From contig OX345636.1 of the NCBI GenBank assembly GCA_947044365.1, positions 49,330,896 to 49,394,895 of the forward strand: a DNA stretch of 64,000 nt, written 5' to 3'. Of the stretch, positions 1-10,864 are shown one piece after another. A program made the translations under genes and the position numbers. The notes under the pieces are model-generated. The model saw nothing but the letters and a program-made list of their open reading frames with translations, did not search any database and was not told the origin of the DNA. Numbering within the stretch: the stretch's first letter is position 1; every line of letters starts with the position of its first letter. The stretch is from Petrosia ficiformis. Lineage: Eukaryota; Porifera; Demospongiae; Haplosclerida; Petrosiidae.

Positions 1-25
1 CTGTCGATCAGGTCAGATCTCCATT

Positions 26-339
26 TTGGACCATGCAAAAATGCCTCTTTACCGCTGTTATCTTTGCATGAAATACTATCAAGAGGAAAATCAAGGTTTG
101 TTTGACAGTCAAATTAGTGTGGAGTATGCTGAGATAATCATAGATAGTGATAATAAATGTGCAGAAGAACTGCAATTAGAGACAGACAACCAACAGAATG
201 CTGAAATTGAAGTTGAGAAAGCAAAAAGATTGAAACAAAAAAGAATAGCCTTATCAGAGAAACTGAAATTGCGAAGGCTAGAATACTGAAGTATTTTGTA
301 GAGAAAGAGATGCAAACTGACAAAATGAAGAATCAGTAG
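26..339 (+). pseudogene. Fragment of a charged coiled-coil gene
   Basis: An open frame from 26 begins with a CxxC pair (YRCYLCMKYYQEE) and runs into a Glu/Lys-rich helical stretch ending at 289. The next frame continues the same character from about 255 (RETEIAKARILK, then EKEMQTDKMKNQ) to a stop at 337-339, so the fragment appears frameshifted. The style, a Cys pair followed by xTExxKARxxK heptads, resembles the intact gene at 62278-63669, where KETEVEKARMVK is found. I infer a degraded relative or a separate gene whose start is truncated by the window edge. Similarity is by eye and coiled coils mimic one another, so confidence is low. Confidence 0.3.
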
Positions 340-653
340 ACTAGACACTTATAGTTATAATACTTATTTGTACTGCATGATTATAATATTTATTAATACA
401 GTAGTCGAAGACTGACCCAAAAAATACCTACACCGTTTACAGACAGTATTCCTGAATGCAGACATATACGTATGTGACATTTGACCACTACACAGTTTGG
501 GGGATCGTTGAAAACACAGAAAGGAATCAAAAACGAAATGGAACGAACTTCAAATAACGTATACGATACCACACCCACTTATACTACTCTGCGATCCGTA
601 GTTCAGCATTGGATTTCCGAAATTCGTAAACAGCGAAACATAACAAATAGTTT
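340..653. other. No recognisable gene
   Basis: AT-rich sequence. A short open frame from 481 (GGSLKTQKG, then TLRSVVQHWISEIRKQ) has no recognisable family and no convincing splice context. Nothing else is supported. Confidence 0.4.
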
Positions 654-2260
654 TCAGTTGTATAAGAGCAAGTCTTCACTCAATAGTACATGACGTACAT
701 CCAACTTGGAGAAAATCCTACGACCTGATACTTTTAGCAAATAAATCTTTGACATGTGGCAATGGGTAGGAGTCTTGCTTTGCCACCAAATTTGCTGTAA
801 CTTTATAATCTCCACAGATGCGAATAGTCCCATTGTTTGTAACAACAGGGGCTCAATCCGAGAAACGAACGAGAGGGGATCATTCCATCGTCCTGTAAGC
901 GTGCAGGTTCTTGTTCAGCTTTTTCTTTGAGGTAGTATGAAACCGATCTTGGCTTGAAAAATCTTGGTGTAGTGTCTACATCCACAAACATCTTTGCTTT
1001 AGTTCCTTTAAGCAAACCAAATTCATTCTAGAATACCATGGGGTATTTGCTTAATATCCTGTCGAGGGAGAGGTTAGTTGTCATGTGATTAATATTTGAC
1101 CAATTTAGTCTGATCACTTCCGTCCAGTTCCTTCCAAAAAGACTGGGTCTTTTACCCTGTACATCTATATGTCAAGAGTAAGGTTGCTTGTTGAGGCTCA
1201 TAGGTAACTTCTACATCTAACATTCTAATTCACCAGAACATACATAAGTTATGACACATCAGTGGGCTTTAAGTCCAGTCCACTAGATTAAGTGCTTCCT
1301 CACTAACAATTGATAGGGAAGCCCCAGCGTCATTCTCCATGGGAATTTCCTGTTTATTTACTTGAACTTTGACCATCAAAGGTTTGGCTCCATTAGTAAC
1401 AGTGAAGTGTTCACAACAAGAGCCTGAGAGTCTGGAGCGGGCTTTCTTTCACAACAGAGTGCATTGTAGGGCATGTTTGACCTTGACCTTTTTCTTTGTG
1501 GTTGGGGATGCTTCAGGGGTTTCCTGGAGTCCAATTTAGGTCTGCTGCTATGACAAACTTTTGCAATATGGCCTTAATTGCCACATGCTCGGCAATTTAC
1601 AAAACGAAAATGACAGACATTCGACTGGTGGTTTCCTTCACACCTGTGACATGTACAGGGCAAACCTTCCAGCGCCTGTACACGTTGCACGACTGGAACG
1701 GTCCTGCATAGGTCTTTAATATTTTCTGAAGCAGTTTCCATAGTTTGTGCTATGTCGTACACAATCTGGTAAGTCAAGTTACTTTCATGAAGGAGACGAT
1801 GTTGGATTCCGTGGTCATTGATACCACAAACTAGTCTATCTCTGATCATATCCTCAATGGTTGTCCCAAAATCACAGTATTCTCCGAGCGCTCTAAGTTC
1901 AGCAACATAATTTGCCAGTGATTCTCCGGCACGACGAACTCTTGTGTTGAACTTCAATCTCTGGATAATAGGTGACGGTTTAGGATTAAAGTGGGTCTTG
2001 AGCGTTTTGACTATCTCATTGTAAGTTTTCTTTATTGGTGTGTATAGTTACACTAAGCTCTTCAACAATTGGTATGTCGATGGACCACAGATGGTAAGTA
2101 AAATCACACGTTTCGAATCAGCGATATTGTTGGCATTGAAGTAGAAATGAAGACGTTCACAGTACGACGTCCACAATTCTACGGTTGAGTTGAAAGTAGC
2201 TATCCTCCTGTGTGTTGCCATAGTCACAATGGTTGAACTCGTCACCAATTAAATGTTGTA
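654..2260 (-). pseudogene. Gypsy-1 gag-pol remnant, minus strand
   Basis: Read on the minus strand, the gag N-terminus lies near 2248-2048 (ELWTSYCERLHFYFNAN). A second gag block at 1957-1574 (RVRRAGESLANYVAELRALG) ends in a CCHC knuckle, CHRCEGNHQSNVC, and the start of a second knuckle, CRACGN. Beyond it, near 1340, is an aspartic-protease-like motif with DAGAS. RT pieces follow at 1015-803 (FFKPRSVSYYLKEKAEQEPA) and 845-654 (FSKLDVRH). Stops and frameshifts separate the blocks. RNase H, integrase and LTRs are not visible, so the element is truncated near 690. Only the part from 1183 rightward recurs at 38430-39495. Family assignment to Ty3/Gypsy rests on these motifs. Confidence 0.8.
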
Positions 2261-2515
2261 ACCTTATTATAGGCAAAGTAAACACACTAACATAAACTAA
2301 TGATAAAACAATAGGAAGACATATATATTATACACATATATTATAAGGTTTCCTATGATGTCATAGTTACCACAATGTAGCAAGTCTTCTCAATGTGTAT
2401 CAGCAATACTAGACACACACTTCTTGATAACAGCACTCAGCTTCATGGTGGGGTGCTACATGTATCTTGGGGATCGGGTCTGATATTGCCAATAAACACA
2501 TCAAAGCCATGGTAC

Positions 2516-2562
<47 letters not shown>

Positions 2563-2677
2563 CATAGTATGATTATGACATCATCCCTTTGAAGTGGTGA
2601 GTCCTACGTATATATTGTATATAGACCTTCCATGTGCACACTATGCAGGAGATGTCACCATCATATAATATATTATA
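2261..2677. other. Spacer with (TA)n, no gene
   Basis: This stretch holds AT-rich spacer and a (TA)n tract at about 2519-2579. The portion 2268-2485 is missing from copy 2, where the flanks meet directly at ACCTTATTATTG, suggesting a deletion in copy 2 across a short ATT repeat. No coding signal is seen. Confidence 0.6.
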
Positions 2678-2834
2678 TATAGTATACTAATAAGTCCTAT
2701 TATATACTGAATATAGGACCCTTGTTTTGTGTCCTTGGATGTGATATAGCCCTTGCAGGCTCGGGCTATATCATATCCTCAGACACAAACTCAGGTCCTA
2801 TAATTTGTATATAGGACATATTACCATACTATAT
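2678..2834. repeat. Fold-back palindromic element P1
   Basis: An imperfect palindrome of about 157 bp. The inner stem is GGATGTGATATAGCCC against GGGCTATATCATATCC around a 10-base loop. The outer arms repeat ATAGGAC, GTCCTAT and TATAGTATAC/GGTATAC-like blocks. It lies between AT tracts and recurs at 39730-39885. It has no coding capacity and is best read as a fold-back MITE. Confidence 0.7.
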
Positions 2835-2878
2835 ATATTACATATATTATATACATGTATAATATATATATATATAAT

Positions 2879-2912
<34 letters not shown>

Positions 2913-2916
<4 letters not shown>

Positions 2917-3325
2917 ACCGAATTTGCGAAAATCAGGCTTATGGGATAATTGTTAATTTTGAGATATAAGAGAAAATACACAGTTATGGCTTACTTGGGT
3001 GATCACTGTTTCACTACATAAAAAGCTTCATTAACATCTTACCTAATCACTCATACCTTCAGAGAAGTTTGGAGACATCTCTGTGCTTCGCTAGCCACTC
3101 CTAAAAAGGTTTTTAGTCATTACGTTTAATGATTAAATAATTGATTTACTCAAAAGGAAGGATTTGTGACTACAACGGTTTAATTCCCCGCTGTAGCTTT
3201 GTCTTTTGCGTGATTAGGATGTATCAATATCATTCTGGAGCTAATTGAATACTCTATTCAGGTAATACAAAAAAGCAATTTTCAAAATTTATCCCATAAG
3301 CCTGATTTTCGTGAATTCAGTCACA
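2913..3325. mobile_element. 413-bp MITE in a (TA)n tract, copy 1 only
   Basis: The ends are inverted: TGTGACCGAATTTGCGAAAA on the left and, reverse-complemented, TGTGACTGAATTCACGAAAA on the right, both continuing into TCAGGCTTATGGGATAA. The element sits inside (TA)n, so the target duplication is most simply TA. The matching place in copy 2 (about 39940-39960) has uninterrupted TA repeat. It is non-coding and presumably mobilised in trans by a TA-inserting transposase. Confidence 0.85.
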
Positions 3326-3342
3326 TATATATATATATAAAT

Positions 3343-3830
3343 AAGGGATGTGGTCAATTACCGTCATTATGTAATCGTTATAATTACCATTTTCTAGAGA
3401 AATATCCAATTACATAACAATTGCCAATAGCTGAGCTTTTCCAAATTTCAATTACAATTAGCATTACTATTAGACATTTAATCATTACTAATACTTTATG
3501 CTGCCATCAAATTAAAGTTTTCAATTTTTTAATCAAAATTTAAATCAAGTACGTGTTGACTTTCAGAAAAAGAACGTTTTCAAAGTTTTTAGGCAGTAAA
3601 CAACAATGACGTCACCAGTGAATTAGTGATTGATGAATAATTGTTAGCTTCTAAAGTTGATGATGTCAGGTATATAACACAATATAAATCACATGTAATT
3701 GTGATACAAAATTGTTTGACCATTTCCATTACTACATATTTGCTTTCTTCAATTACCATTACTATCTCCTAAAAATAGTAATCATTGGGTAATTAAGTAC
3801 ATTACAATTATTACCATTACCACATCCCTG
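3343..3830. mobile_element. hAT-like MITE, copy in duplication 1
   Basis: A 488-bp non-coding element. The right end is CCACATCCCTG, and the left end is its reverse complement with the first base changed (AAGGGATGTGG). It is flanked by ATATAAAT and ATATAGAT, an 8-bp target duplication with one mismatch, as expected for hAT. The interior is rich in AATTACCATTAC repeats. The same element with the same flanks is at 39965-40460, so it predates the large duplication. Confidence 0.75.
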
Positions 3831-4308
3831 ATATAGATAGATAAATACATGTAGATAGACGGATAGATAGATATCAGTGTTTTTGGTAAGCTTATATGGG
3901 GCACCATTGGAGCTTCTTATTTGGCACTGCACAGTTCTCTTTATGGGGCAAATAGAGCAGTTAACTATGATTATGTCGTCACTAACAGCACTAACTCTTT
4001 GTTAATTCACACAAGATGTATTCCCAATAGCACACACACTAACCATTGTTGAGCTAATTTGGCTAATGCTTCAAAACGTGCCAAAAACTCTGATATATAC
4101 ATATGTATATATAATATATATATAATATTATATATATTATATATATATAATATATGTATATAATCAGTGTTAGATCTAGGGTAGTGAAAGTGGGAGACCC
4201 CAACAGAAATTTGCATGTACATGATTTTTTTTGTAAACATGTGTTATATTGAAACAAATAAAATAAACAATAATTAATTAATTCTGAAAGCCACTTTGAA
4301 CGAAACTT

Positions 4309-4602
4309 TTATCTGGACTCACATGTGCCTCTTGACGGTGAGCACAGTTTCTCATCATTGTTTTTACTGTTGCTTGACACCCAATCTCCAGCTACATCAG
4401 TGTTGTAGTCGCTGGACAGAATACTATCTCGATCTTCATCGTTGCTTGAAGCATGATTTCTGGCAGTTCCTGATCCCTTATTGAAGCTATCGCTGGTTTC
4501 CTTGGCCTTCCTTGCAAACCAGCAATCTAGAGTTGCCATCTTACTATTGAGACGTGCATTGCACATGACAACACATGCTTGAACACATGCGAAATAATGC
4601 AC
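4309..4602 (-). CDS. Short ORF resembling the N-terminus of a transposon-derived protein
   Basis: A minus-strand ORF with an internal start giving MATLDCWFARKAKETSDSF, followed by an Asn/Ser/Asp-rich stretch. The MxxLDxFF/W-R/K-K opening followed by an acidic, low-complexity segment is common at the N-termini of hAT/ZMYM-like proteins (family knowledge, weak). No zinc finger or catalytic core follows. The copy at 40956-41303 carries an 18-residue in-frame insertion (SVSKSHKSTTVEQDGDAP) absent here. It is probably a non-functional first exon remnant, but it could be a genuine small protein. Confidence 0.3.
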   Translation of the reverse strand: MHYFACVQACVVMCNARLNSKMATLDCWFARKAKETSDSFNKGSGTARNHASSNDEDRDSILSSDYNTDVAGDWVSSNSKNNDEKLCSPSRGTCESR

Positions 4603-4755
4603 TTTGGCTTCAATCTGGAGCGTGTTTCAGCCAAACGTAGGCACAATAAACCCACCCTGCACCCCTTTAGATATATAATTATAATTATACATACATGTAC
4701 ATGGAAGAGATCTCCTATGCCTGCTGGAATTTGGCCCAGGATCCTACAATAACTG

Positions 4756-4964
4756 TGATGTATTATGATGTAGTCTTACCAATCAACCTGTCTGGGATAA
4801 ATACAATGCAGTCTCAACATTTACATTTAGTGGCTCCAGAACCTTCCAGAACTGATATTGTTTGCTATATAATTGTCTAATTTTTGTACTAGTTTTTTAG
4901 TTGTCTGATAATGTGAGATCTTTGTTCTTTGATCAAAAATATTAAATTATCCAAAGATACAACA
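4756..4964 (+). repeat. 5' LTR of Gypsy-2 copy 1
   Basis: A 209-bp direct terminal repeat, TG to CA. It is followed by GGATAATTTTGGTGCAGTGG, where the primer-binding site should be. TTTTGGTGCAG resembles a Gypsy-type PBS position, but I cannot name the tRNA. Confidence 0.93.
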
Positions 4965-5048
4965 GGATAATTTTGGTGCAGTGGGTAATCAGTTGGACCA
5001 ATCTCCTATAACCTGGTAAACCTGCCTTCACCTAGCTCTGGCAAGATC

Positions 5049-8000
5049 ATGGCTAAGACACTACAACAACTAGTAGAACTTTTTAAACAGCAGTTAGAAG
5101 CCCAAAAATGAACGAATAGAGCTGCAACAGAGACAGATGGAGAAGCAAATGGAGGTCCGACAGGAACAGATGGAACAACTGATAGCTCGACTGGGGCCTC
5201 CACCAAAAGAGATTGCTGGCACTCAGCCCGCTGCCAGTATTCCAAATTTCATGCCGTTTGACTCCATGTCTGAGCTGTGGAAAGATTACCTAGCCAGGTT
5301 TTACACTTTTGCTGCCGCGAACTCTATCCCTGAAGACAAGATGGCTCAGGTTTTCCTCACCAACCAAACGACTGTCAACTATAAACTTTTGGCAACCTTG
5401 GCCGGTCAACAGTCGCCACCAAGGAGAATTAATGACCTCGAAATGAAGGACATCACAACCTTTATGGAAGCTCAGTATGACCCAAAACAATTTGTTGTTC
5501 GAGAACGATTCAAGTTCTAGTCAGGACCCCCTCGAAAACCAGGAGAAAAGGTTACCGAGCTCGCTGCTAGGATTCGACAAGATGCTAGTACCTGTGACTT
5601 CCCAGCTATCAAAGACATACAAGATGAGGCAATGCGCACCCATTTTATCTGTGCTGTCAAGAACGAAGCAGTTCTAAAAGCTGTGTTCAAACTCCGGGAT
5701 GACGAGTTAACATTCTCTAAGGCAGTGGAAATAGGTAGCCAAGGAGACCGTTCATGGCTCCACTGAAACACCCTCCACAGCATTTGTGTACAAGATGAGT
5801 GACAAGAAGAAACCTCTATCTTCTGGTTTTAAACCGTCCACAAAACAATCAGGACAGTATACATTTTTACTGCCTAAAGGAGTTTGTTTCCGTTGTGGGA
5901 AAACTAACCATGCAGCTAAGGACTGTCGTTTCAACAATGCCATTTGTCATTTCTGCCAGAAGAAAGGGCACCTGGAGCCAATTTGTCTCAAGAAAAAGAG
6001 AAGCCAGGAGTCTCTAAAACAGATAACTGAGGAGGAAGAAAATCCTTATGAGGTGGTTAACACTATGTTCCCATACTCTGTAGTCAAACATATTCCAAGT
6101 CAGGGCCCTCTAGTCGTGCAACTACAACTGGATGGACGATCATGTAATTTGAAAGTGGATAGTGGTGCACGAGACAATTTCTGCTCAGAAGAGTTGTGGA
6201 AGCGACTGGGACGACCAGTTCTCAAACCTCCTACACTACACTATGTCTCAGCCACTGGTGACCGCATTCCGGTTATGGGAACCTTCAAAACTCAAGCTAC
6301 ATTAAGACCTTCATCCTCATCTGTTGAAGTCCTTTTTAACGTGTCTACACTAAATCATCTCAACTTAATTGGTAGAAGTGGTTCCTGTTCGTAAAGCTCT
6401 TCAGCCAAATGAGAAGAGAATCAAACTACGAGTATGTGGTGATTATTCGGTCACTGTTAATCCACAGTTGGACACTCACCGCCAACCACTACCCCTTCCA
6501 GATGATTTAGTACGAAAACTCAGTGGTGGATACTACTTTACAAAGATTGATTTGGCCAATGCCTACAATCAGATTCGACTAGCACCTGAAAGCCAAAAAC
6601 GGCTTGCACTCAGTACTCACCAAGGGGTTCTACTGCAAACACGATTATATCAGTTCAGCCCCTGGCTATTTCCAAGAAATCATGGAAAGGATAACCTGTG
6701 ACTTCAAGGAGTCGCAGTTTACTTAGATGACATTCTTGTCAGTGGTTTTAATGAAGAGGAACACATTAAGAACCTACAATCACTCTTACAGCGTCTGCAA
6801 GACAAAGGACTCAGGTGCTGTCAACACAAGTGTGTGTTTGCTCAACCCTCAGTTGAATATTTAGGTTACACTATCTCAAAGGAAGGTATTTCAAAAGGTA
6901 AAAGAAAGGTAGATGCTATACTTGACATGCCTTCACCTACTAATGTTACTACTTTTGAGATCATTTTTAGGCTCTGTTCAGTTTTATGGGAAGTTCATCA
7001 AAGATCTCTCTACACTGACAGAACCACTGTATTGCCTCCTAAAGAAGGGTGTACTCTGGAGATGGGGAAAATCAGAGCAACAAGCTTTTGAACGACTCAA
7101 GAATATACTCTGTACTGATACTATTTTGGCACACTTCAATCCCCAGGAACAAATTGGTATTTCATGTGATGCCTCTGATGTTGGAATTGGAGCAGTTCTT
7201 TTTCACCGCTACAGTGATGGGACCAAACGCCCTATTGCCAATGCATCCAAGACACTCTCTGACACACAACGTCGTTACAGTCAAGTACAGAAAGAGGCCT
7301 TGCCAGTAATATATGGAATACAAAAGTTTCATTCTCATCACTGATCACAAACCCTTGTTGGCGTTATTCAATCCTCAGAAGGGGACCCCATCCATGGCAG
7401 CAAATCGTTTAGCTTGCTGGGCACTTACCTTGAGTCAGTACGATTATTCTATTGAATATAGAAGAACCTCAGAGCATGGCAACGCTGATGCTCTCAGTCG
7501 AGCCTTAGTCAACAATTAAATCCCACAGATACTGGTATACTGGTTAGAGAATCTCGTAAAGACCCCATACTTTCTGCTGTTTGCAGATATGTGAATGAGG
7601 GATGGCCTCAACACATTGAGTCGGAAAACATTCGGCACTATAAGAAATTGGAAGATTCACTGTTTACTGAGAATGGTTGTCTAGTATATGGAGCAAGAAT
7701 AGTAATTCCCAATAAGCTGAGAAACTCAGTACTAGACCTCATACACATGGGTCACTTTGGAATGCAATGAATGAAGCAATTGGCTCGCTCAGTAGTATAC
7801 TGGCCACACATTGACAAAGATATTGAGCTGGATGCTCTATTCCCTTCACCTGCTCATGTAGAACAAGGTAAACTAGCAAAAAAAGCTACTAAAGATCAAC
7901 TACGAGAAACTTCACAATTTATATCCAGAGTAACTTACCTGTATGCAGTTGGAGCACCCTGTTATGCCCTGTACTGTGGACCTAAACGTAACAAGAAACC

Positions 8001-8066
8001 AAGATGGGTTCCAGCAGTAGTTACGAAAGTACGAGGGAGCCAGAATTCGACAAAGACAGGAGCATG
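5049..8066 (+). pseudogene. Gypsy-2 gag-pol, copy 1, multiply broken
   Basis: Translation would start at ATG 5049. An extra A in the run near 5103 shifts frame at once, and a stop replaces Trp at 5518-5520. Gag residues such as MSELWKDYLARFYTFAA are followed by knuckles CFRCGKTNHAAKDC and CHFCQKKGHLEPIC (5886-5990). The protease motif is VDSGA near 6160. RT begins at RVCGDYSVTV (about 6430) and keeps YLDD only across a frameshift (about 6720). RNase H has CDASDVGIGAVL (about 7165). Integrase keeps the zinc-binding start (VYWPHIDK, about 7797) but its catalytic core is deleted, jumping to KPRWVPAVVTKV near 8000. A join between protease and RT is missing in both copies, so that lesion predates the duplication. 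Confidence 0.9.
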
Positions 8067-8088
8067 ACGCCTCGGCTAATCCTCAGCT

Positions 8089-8098
8089 GGTGGGGAGG
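8089..8098 (+). promoter_or_regulatory. Polypurine tract of Gypsy-2 copy 1
   Basis: GGTGGGGAGG abuts the 3' LTR start TGATG, the expected primer for plus-strand DNA synthesis. The same tract precedes the LTR at 44568. Confidence 0.75.
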
Positions 8099-8784
8099 TG
8101 ATGTATTATGATGTAGTCTTACCAGTCAACCTGTCTGGGATAAATACAATGCAGTCTCAACATTTACATTTAGTGGCTCCGGAGCCTTCCAGAACTGATA
8201 TTGTTTGCTATATAATTGTCTAATTTTTATGGCCCGTAGGGCCATCCCTATGATTGCTTTCCCACGGGTTCGATGTATGTTTATATATATATATATATAT
8301 ATATATGTTTGTGTCACCTACGCGAGTATGGGTTGTATACGTAGTTAAGGAAGTTACATCATTCCCGGGGGCTCGGTCAATTAATGGGCGTGGCGCGTAA
8401 AAGAACGCGCGATCAAGCTCTACACACCAGCAGAAAGAAAGCTGTTGAGCTTACGTAGAAACTGTAACTAATAGCTAGCTATTCTGCCTGAAATATATTC
8501 CTAAAGTTCTACAAGGTCCTTTGAAAGGTCAGGAGAGTAGATAATCAAAATAATAACTATAATAAGCTGTTGTCTTTCATGCTTGATAAAGTCAGCCATG
8601 ATTACTGAATTCTGGACACCACAAAGCAGTCATAAGGATACTTTTATCTTCACTTAAATTTGTAAAGCAATCATAGGGATGTTTTTTTCTCTATATACAC
8701 TTGTTGTACTAGTTTTTTAGTTGTCTGATAATGTGAGATCTTTGTTCTTTGATCAAAAATATTAAATTATCCAAAGATACAACA
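8099..8784 (+). repeat. 3' LTR of Gypsy-2 copy 1, split by a MITE
   Basis: The 209-bp LTR is interrupted after CTAATTTTT (8228) and resumes at TTGTACTAG (about 8704). Apart from the insert it matches the 5' LTR closely, with a few substitutions such as ACCAGTCAAC for ACCAATCAAC. AACTG follows at 8785. Confidence 0.92.
8229..8703 (+). mobile_element. MITE-A, full copy inside the 3' LTR
   Basis: About 475 bp. The left end is ATGGCCCGTAGGGCCATCCC with a small internal palindrome. An inner inverted repeat, ATCCCTATGATTGCTTT, matches AAAGCAATCATAGGGAT near 8670-8687. The right end is CTCTATATACACTTG. The interior includes GGGCGTGGCGCGTAAAAGAACGC-like sequence. The family recurs at 33729-34175 (reverse), 51849-52290, and as pieces at 14119-14250, 18653-18882, 19395-19537 and 37624-37670. 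There is no coding capacity. The corresponding LTR at 44568 is uninterrupted. Confidence 0.85.
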
Positions 8785-8789
8785 AACTG

Positions 8790-10133
8790 GTTTTGGCACA
8801 GCATTACAATAAAGCAAAACAGTTGATATTTGAACTACACATGTAGTACATGTATCTGCTCTTGTAACTTCTTGCTGCACACGTAGCAGTTACATGTACT
8901 GTATATATGTATGTGTTAAAGTACAGGTTCATGAGATTTGTTTGTTTGTCAGTGAGTGTGCCATACATATTGTAAAATGTATATAATTATTCATTTATTA
9001 ACAAATTGGATCTGAAATCCTCACTAAGATGTTCAACAATTGATAATGAACACTGGTAGAAATTATGTAATATAAGATCTAAGTAGAGAAGTCAAAAAAA
9101 TCAGCATGGACAGGTGGGGAAGAAGCTACCTATATTCCATTTGGATTCTTATCTTTTCATCATTTACCTAAGTAAAACTGTTTGCTCATCTTGATTTGAA
9201 TATATAAAATTTAATAGTAAGATTACACTTAATGTTGAGCAACTAACCGACAAAATTTATAACTGTCAATTTTTATCATGAACAATAATCAAATCATACC
9301 TTTTTCTATACTCATGATTATCAAGTTGCCTGATTATTGTACGATATTAATTATTAACTAAACATAATTATGTAATACATGTGTATTTATAACATTCTTT
9401 ATGGCACATTAAGCGTTTTAATGTGGCACAAGGGTGGAGCTCCATAAGAGATAATGCATGAGTGAATTGGTCAACCCAAGTGCCACATTATAACACTAAT
9501 GTGCTGTTTGGTCACATTTTCACAGGTAACTGTGCATTAAGTAGTTAACGCATTCTTAATTGTACACTATTCTGTTTCTGTTTGTGATCAGGTGACTATA
9601 GTGTATGAAAGCATGATTGGCTGTCACATGATATATATATCAATATTCATTAACTACTAGCTGGTGTACATAAAAACGATGAAAAAGGCTACATCTGACA
9701 GACCACTTTGTACAGTAAATGGATTGTGTTTAGTATATACTGTACAAACAAAAAGTAAGTTGAGACGAATAACATAAGATGCTATACTTGGTAGTCTTAT
9801 TAGGAGCCAGCCACAGGAGATAATGAAGATGGTATCATGATTAAAACAGAGTAGAATTTGTCATACAAGTGGAAAATTGACCTGGATGGCATTCAAGAGA
9901 GCATCTTTATCTGCTTTATCGGGTGAGTCAAGCGCACAAAATACAATAAAGGACAGCATTGCAATATCAAATTTATAAGTTCTTTGGGCATGTTTGACGT
10001 TTCTGTAAGTTACTCAATATATTATGTACCATGTCTTCTTGGTGTATATGGCGACTATAAGACCTTCGTCACTAGATATCAGCCCTTGGCTTCGCCTCGA
10101 GCTGATATCTCAGGGCTCAGATGTTATGTATTA
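8790..10133. other. Spacer unit A, no gene
   Basis: Non-coding spacer that is a diverged paralogue of unit B (about 11700-13045). Both contain AAAGCAAAACAGTTGATATT, GAGTGTGCCATAC, GATTGGCTGTCACATGATAT and GACAGCATTGCAATATCAAA in the same order. A 101-bp hairpin lies at 9404-9504. At 9982/9983 this copy is missing about 1 kb present in copy 2 (46555-47555). Near 10083-10120 is a short stem, AGATATCAG, around a Crypton-region loop. Confidence 0.75.
9404..9504. repeat. Small hairpin element
   Basis: Arms GCACATTAAGCGTTTTAATG and the complement of GTGCCACATTATAACACTAA flank a 45-bp centre. It recurs at 45979-46079. It is probably a fold-back MITE remnant. Confidence 0.6.
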
Positions 10134-10267
10134 GTTAGAACATACCTACCAGGGATGTATTGGATATACACGAAAACGATATTCTTAATCCCGAGTGCGT
10201 AGCCCGAGGGATTATGAATATCGTTTGAGTGTATATCCAATACATCACGTGGTAGGTATGTTCTAAC
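10134..10267. repeat. Fold-back palindrome P2 upstream of a Crypton-like ORF
   Basis: Arms of about 60 bp, from GTTAGAACATACCTACC to GGTAGGTATGTTCTAAC, are nearly perfect. The centre is CCGAGTGCGTAGCCCGAGG. It ends 163 bp before ATG 10431. It recurs at 47712-47845, and a related palindrome at 37685-37815 precedes another Crypton-like ORF. Confidence 0.85.
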
Positions 10268-10430
10268 TGGTTTGTATAATGGAAGCCATATAGATCAAAA
10301 AACTGGGACCAGCAACGTTCTCGTTGCGTCAATATCTATGACATCATAGCATTACCATGCCAACCATGACGTCTTGAGACGTAATTCACGCATATTCTGA
10401 AGGTGAGCAAGTGTTTAAGATGAAAACAGG

Positions 10431-10864
10431 ATGGCTAAAAGAAGACTTTCATTGAAACGACGATCTCATCAGCTTGTTGAAAATGAAGAAGACAAGGAAA
10501 ACAAGTATCCTGAAAACAGCAAGATGGCAAAACAATCAGTTGTGGATAGATTCAATACTACCAGTGATGAAGAGATGGTTCAGATTTGTTCTGCATTCAT
10601 AACTCCAAACACTGAAAAAAATACCAGGTGGTCACAGAGTGGAGATATGCCAGGCTGAAGAAAGGCAAAAAAGATGGAAGCAATTGTCCGGACGATTTAT
10701 TGGAAAACCCAAAGGTTGCAGAGCTCAACCACTGGATTTCCAGGTTTATTGCGGAGGTAAGACGCCAAGATGGTAATTCTTATCCTCCTCGAACAATTCA
10801 TCAAATATAAGCTGGCCTACAAAGGTATATGTCTGGTGGTAATGGTTCTGAGCAACATGTTTAA
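10431..10864 (+). pseudogene. Crypton-like N-terminal domain, copy 1
   Basis: ATG 10431 opens a basic segment (MAKRRLSLKRRSHQ), then SVVDRFNTTSDEEM and FITPNTEKNTRW. At that point the frame shifts by one and continues as EWRYARLKKGK, CPDDLLENPKVAELNHWISR and FIAEVRRQDGNSYPPRTIHQ, after which this copy has a stop (TAA at about 10808) where copy 2 reads Leu. The NTKxxTxW, LNxWLxRFxxEVRxxDGxxYPP, IxxIxxGLQR pattern is the conserved N-terminal region seen in Crypton tyrosine recombinases and their domesticated relatives (QRICH1/ZMYM/KIAA1958-like). The catalytic recombinase domain does not follow. The frameshift is shared with 48009-48442. Confidence 0.75.

Larger units (their letters stand above)
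4756..8784 (+). mobile_element. Gypsy-2 LTR retrotransposon, copy 1 (dead)
   Basis: LTRs of 209 bp (the 3' one enlarged by a MITE) start TGATG and end CAACA. The direct repeat AACTG lies immediately outside both ends (4751-4755 and 8785-8789). A purine tract precedes the 3' LTR. The internal region encodes gag, a CCHC knuckle, protease, RT, RNase H and pieces of integrase, with many breaks. The uninterrupted target survives at 11232-11236 and 48833-48837 in related spacer, confirming the insertion point. The 4.0-kb length is below a typical full Gypsy element, matching internal deletions. Confidence 0.95.

Noticed and set aside
1496..1711. Plus-strand open frame at 1496-1711 and its copy at 38743-38958
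   Set aside because: Antisense of the Gypsy-1 gag knuckle region.
4007..4257. Tyr/Ile-rich open frames over TA tracts (also at 11073, 40621, 48662, 60595, 62002)
   Set aside because: They are translations of TATATA microsatellites and not membrane proteins.
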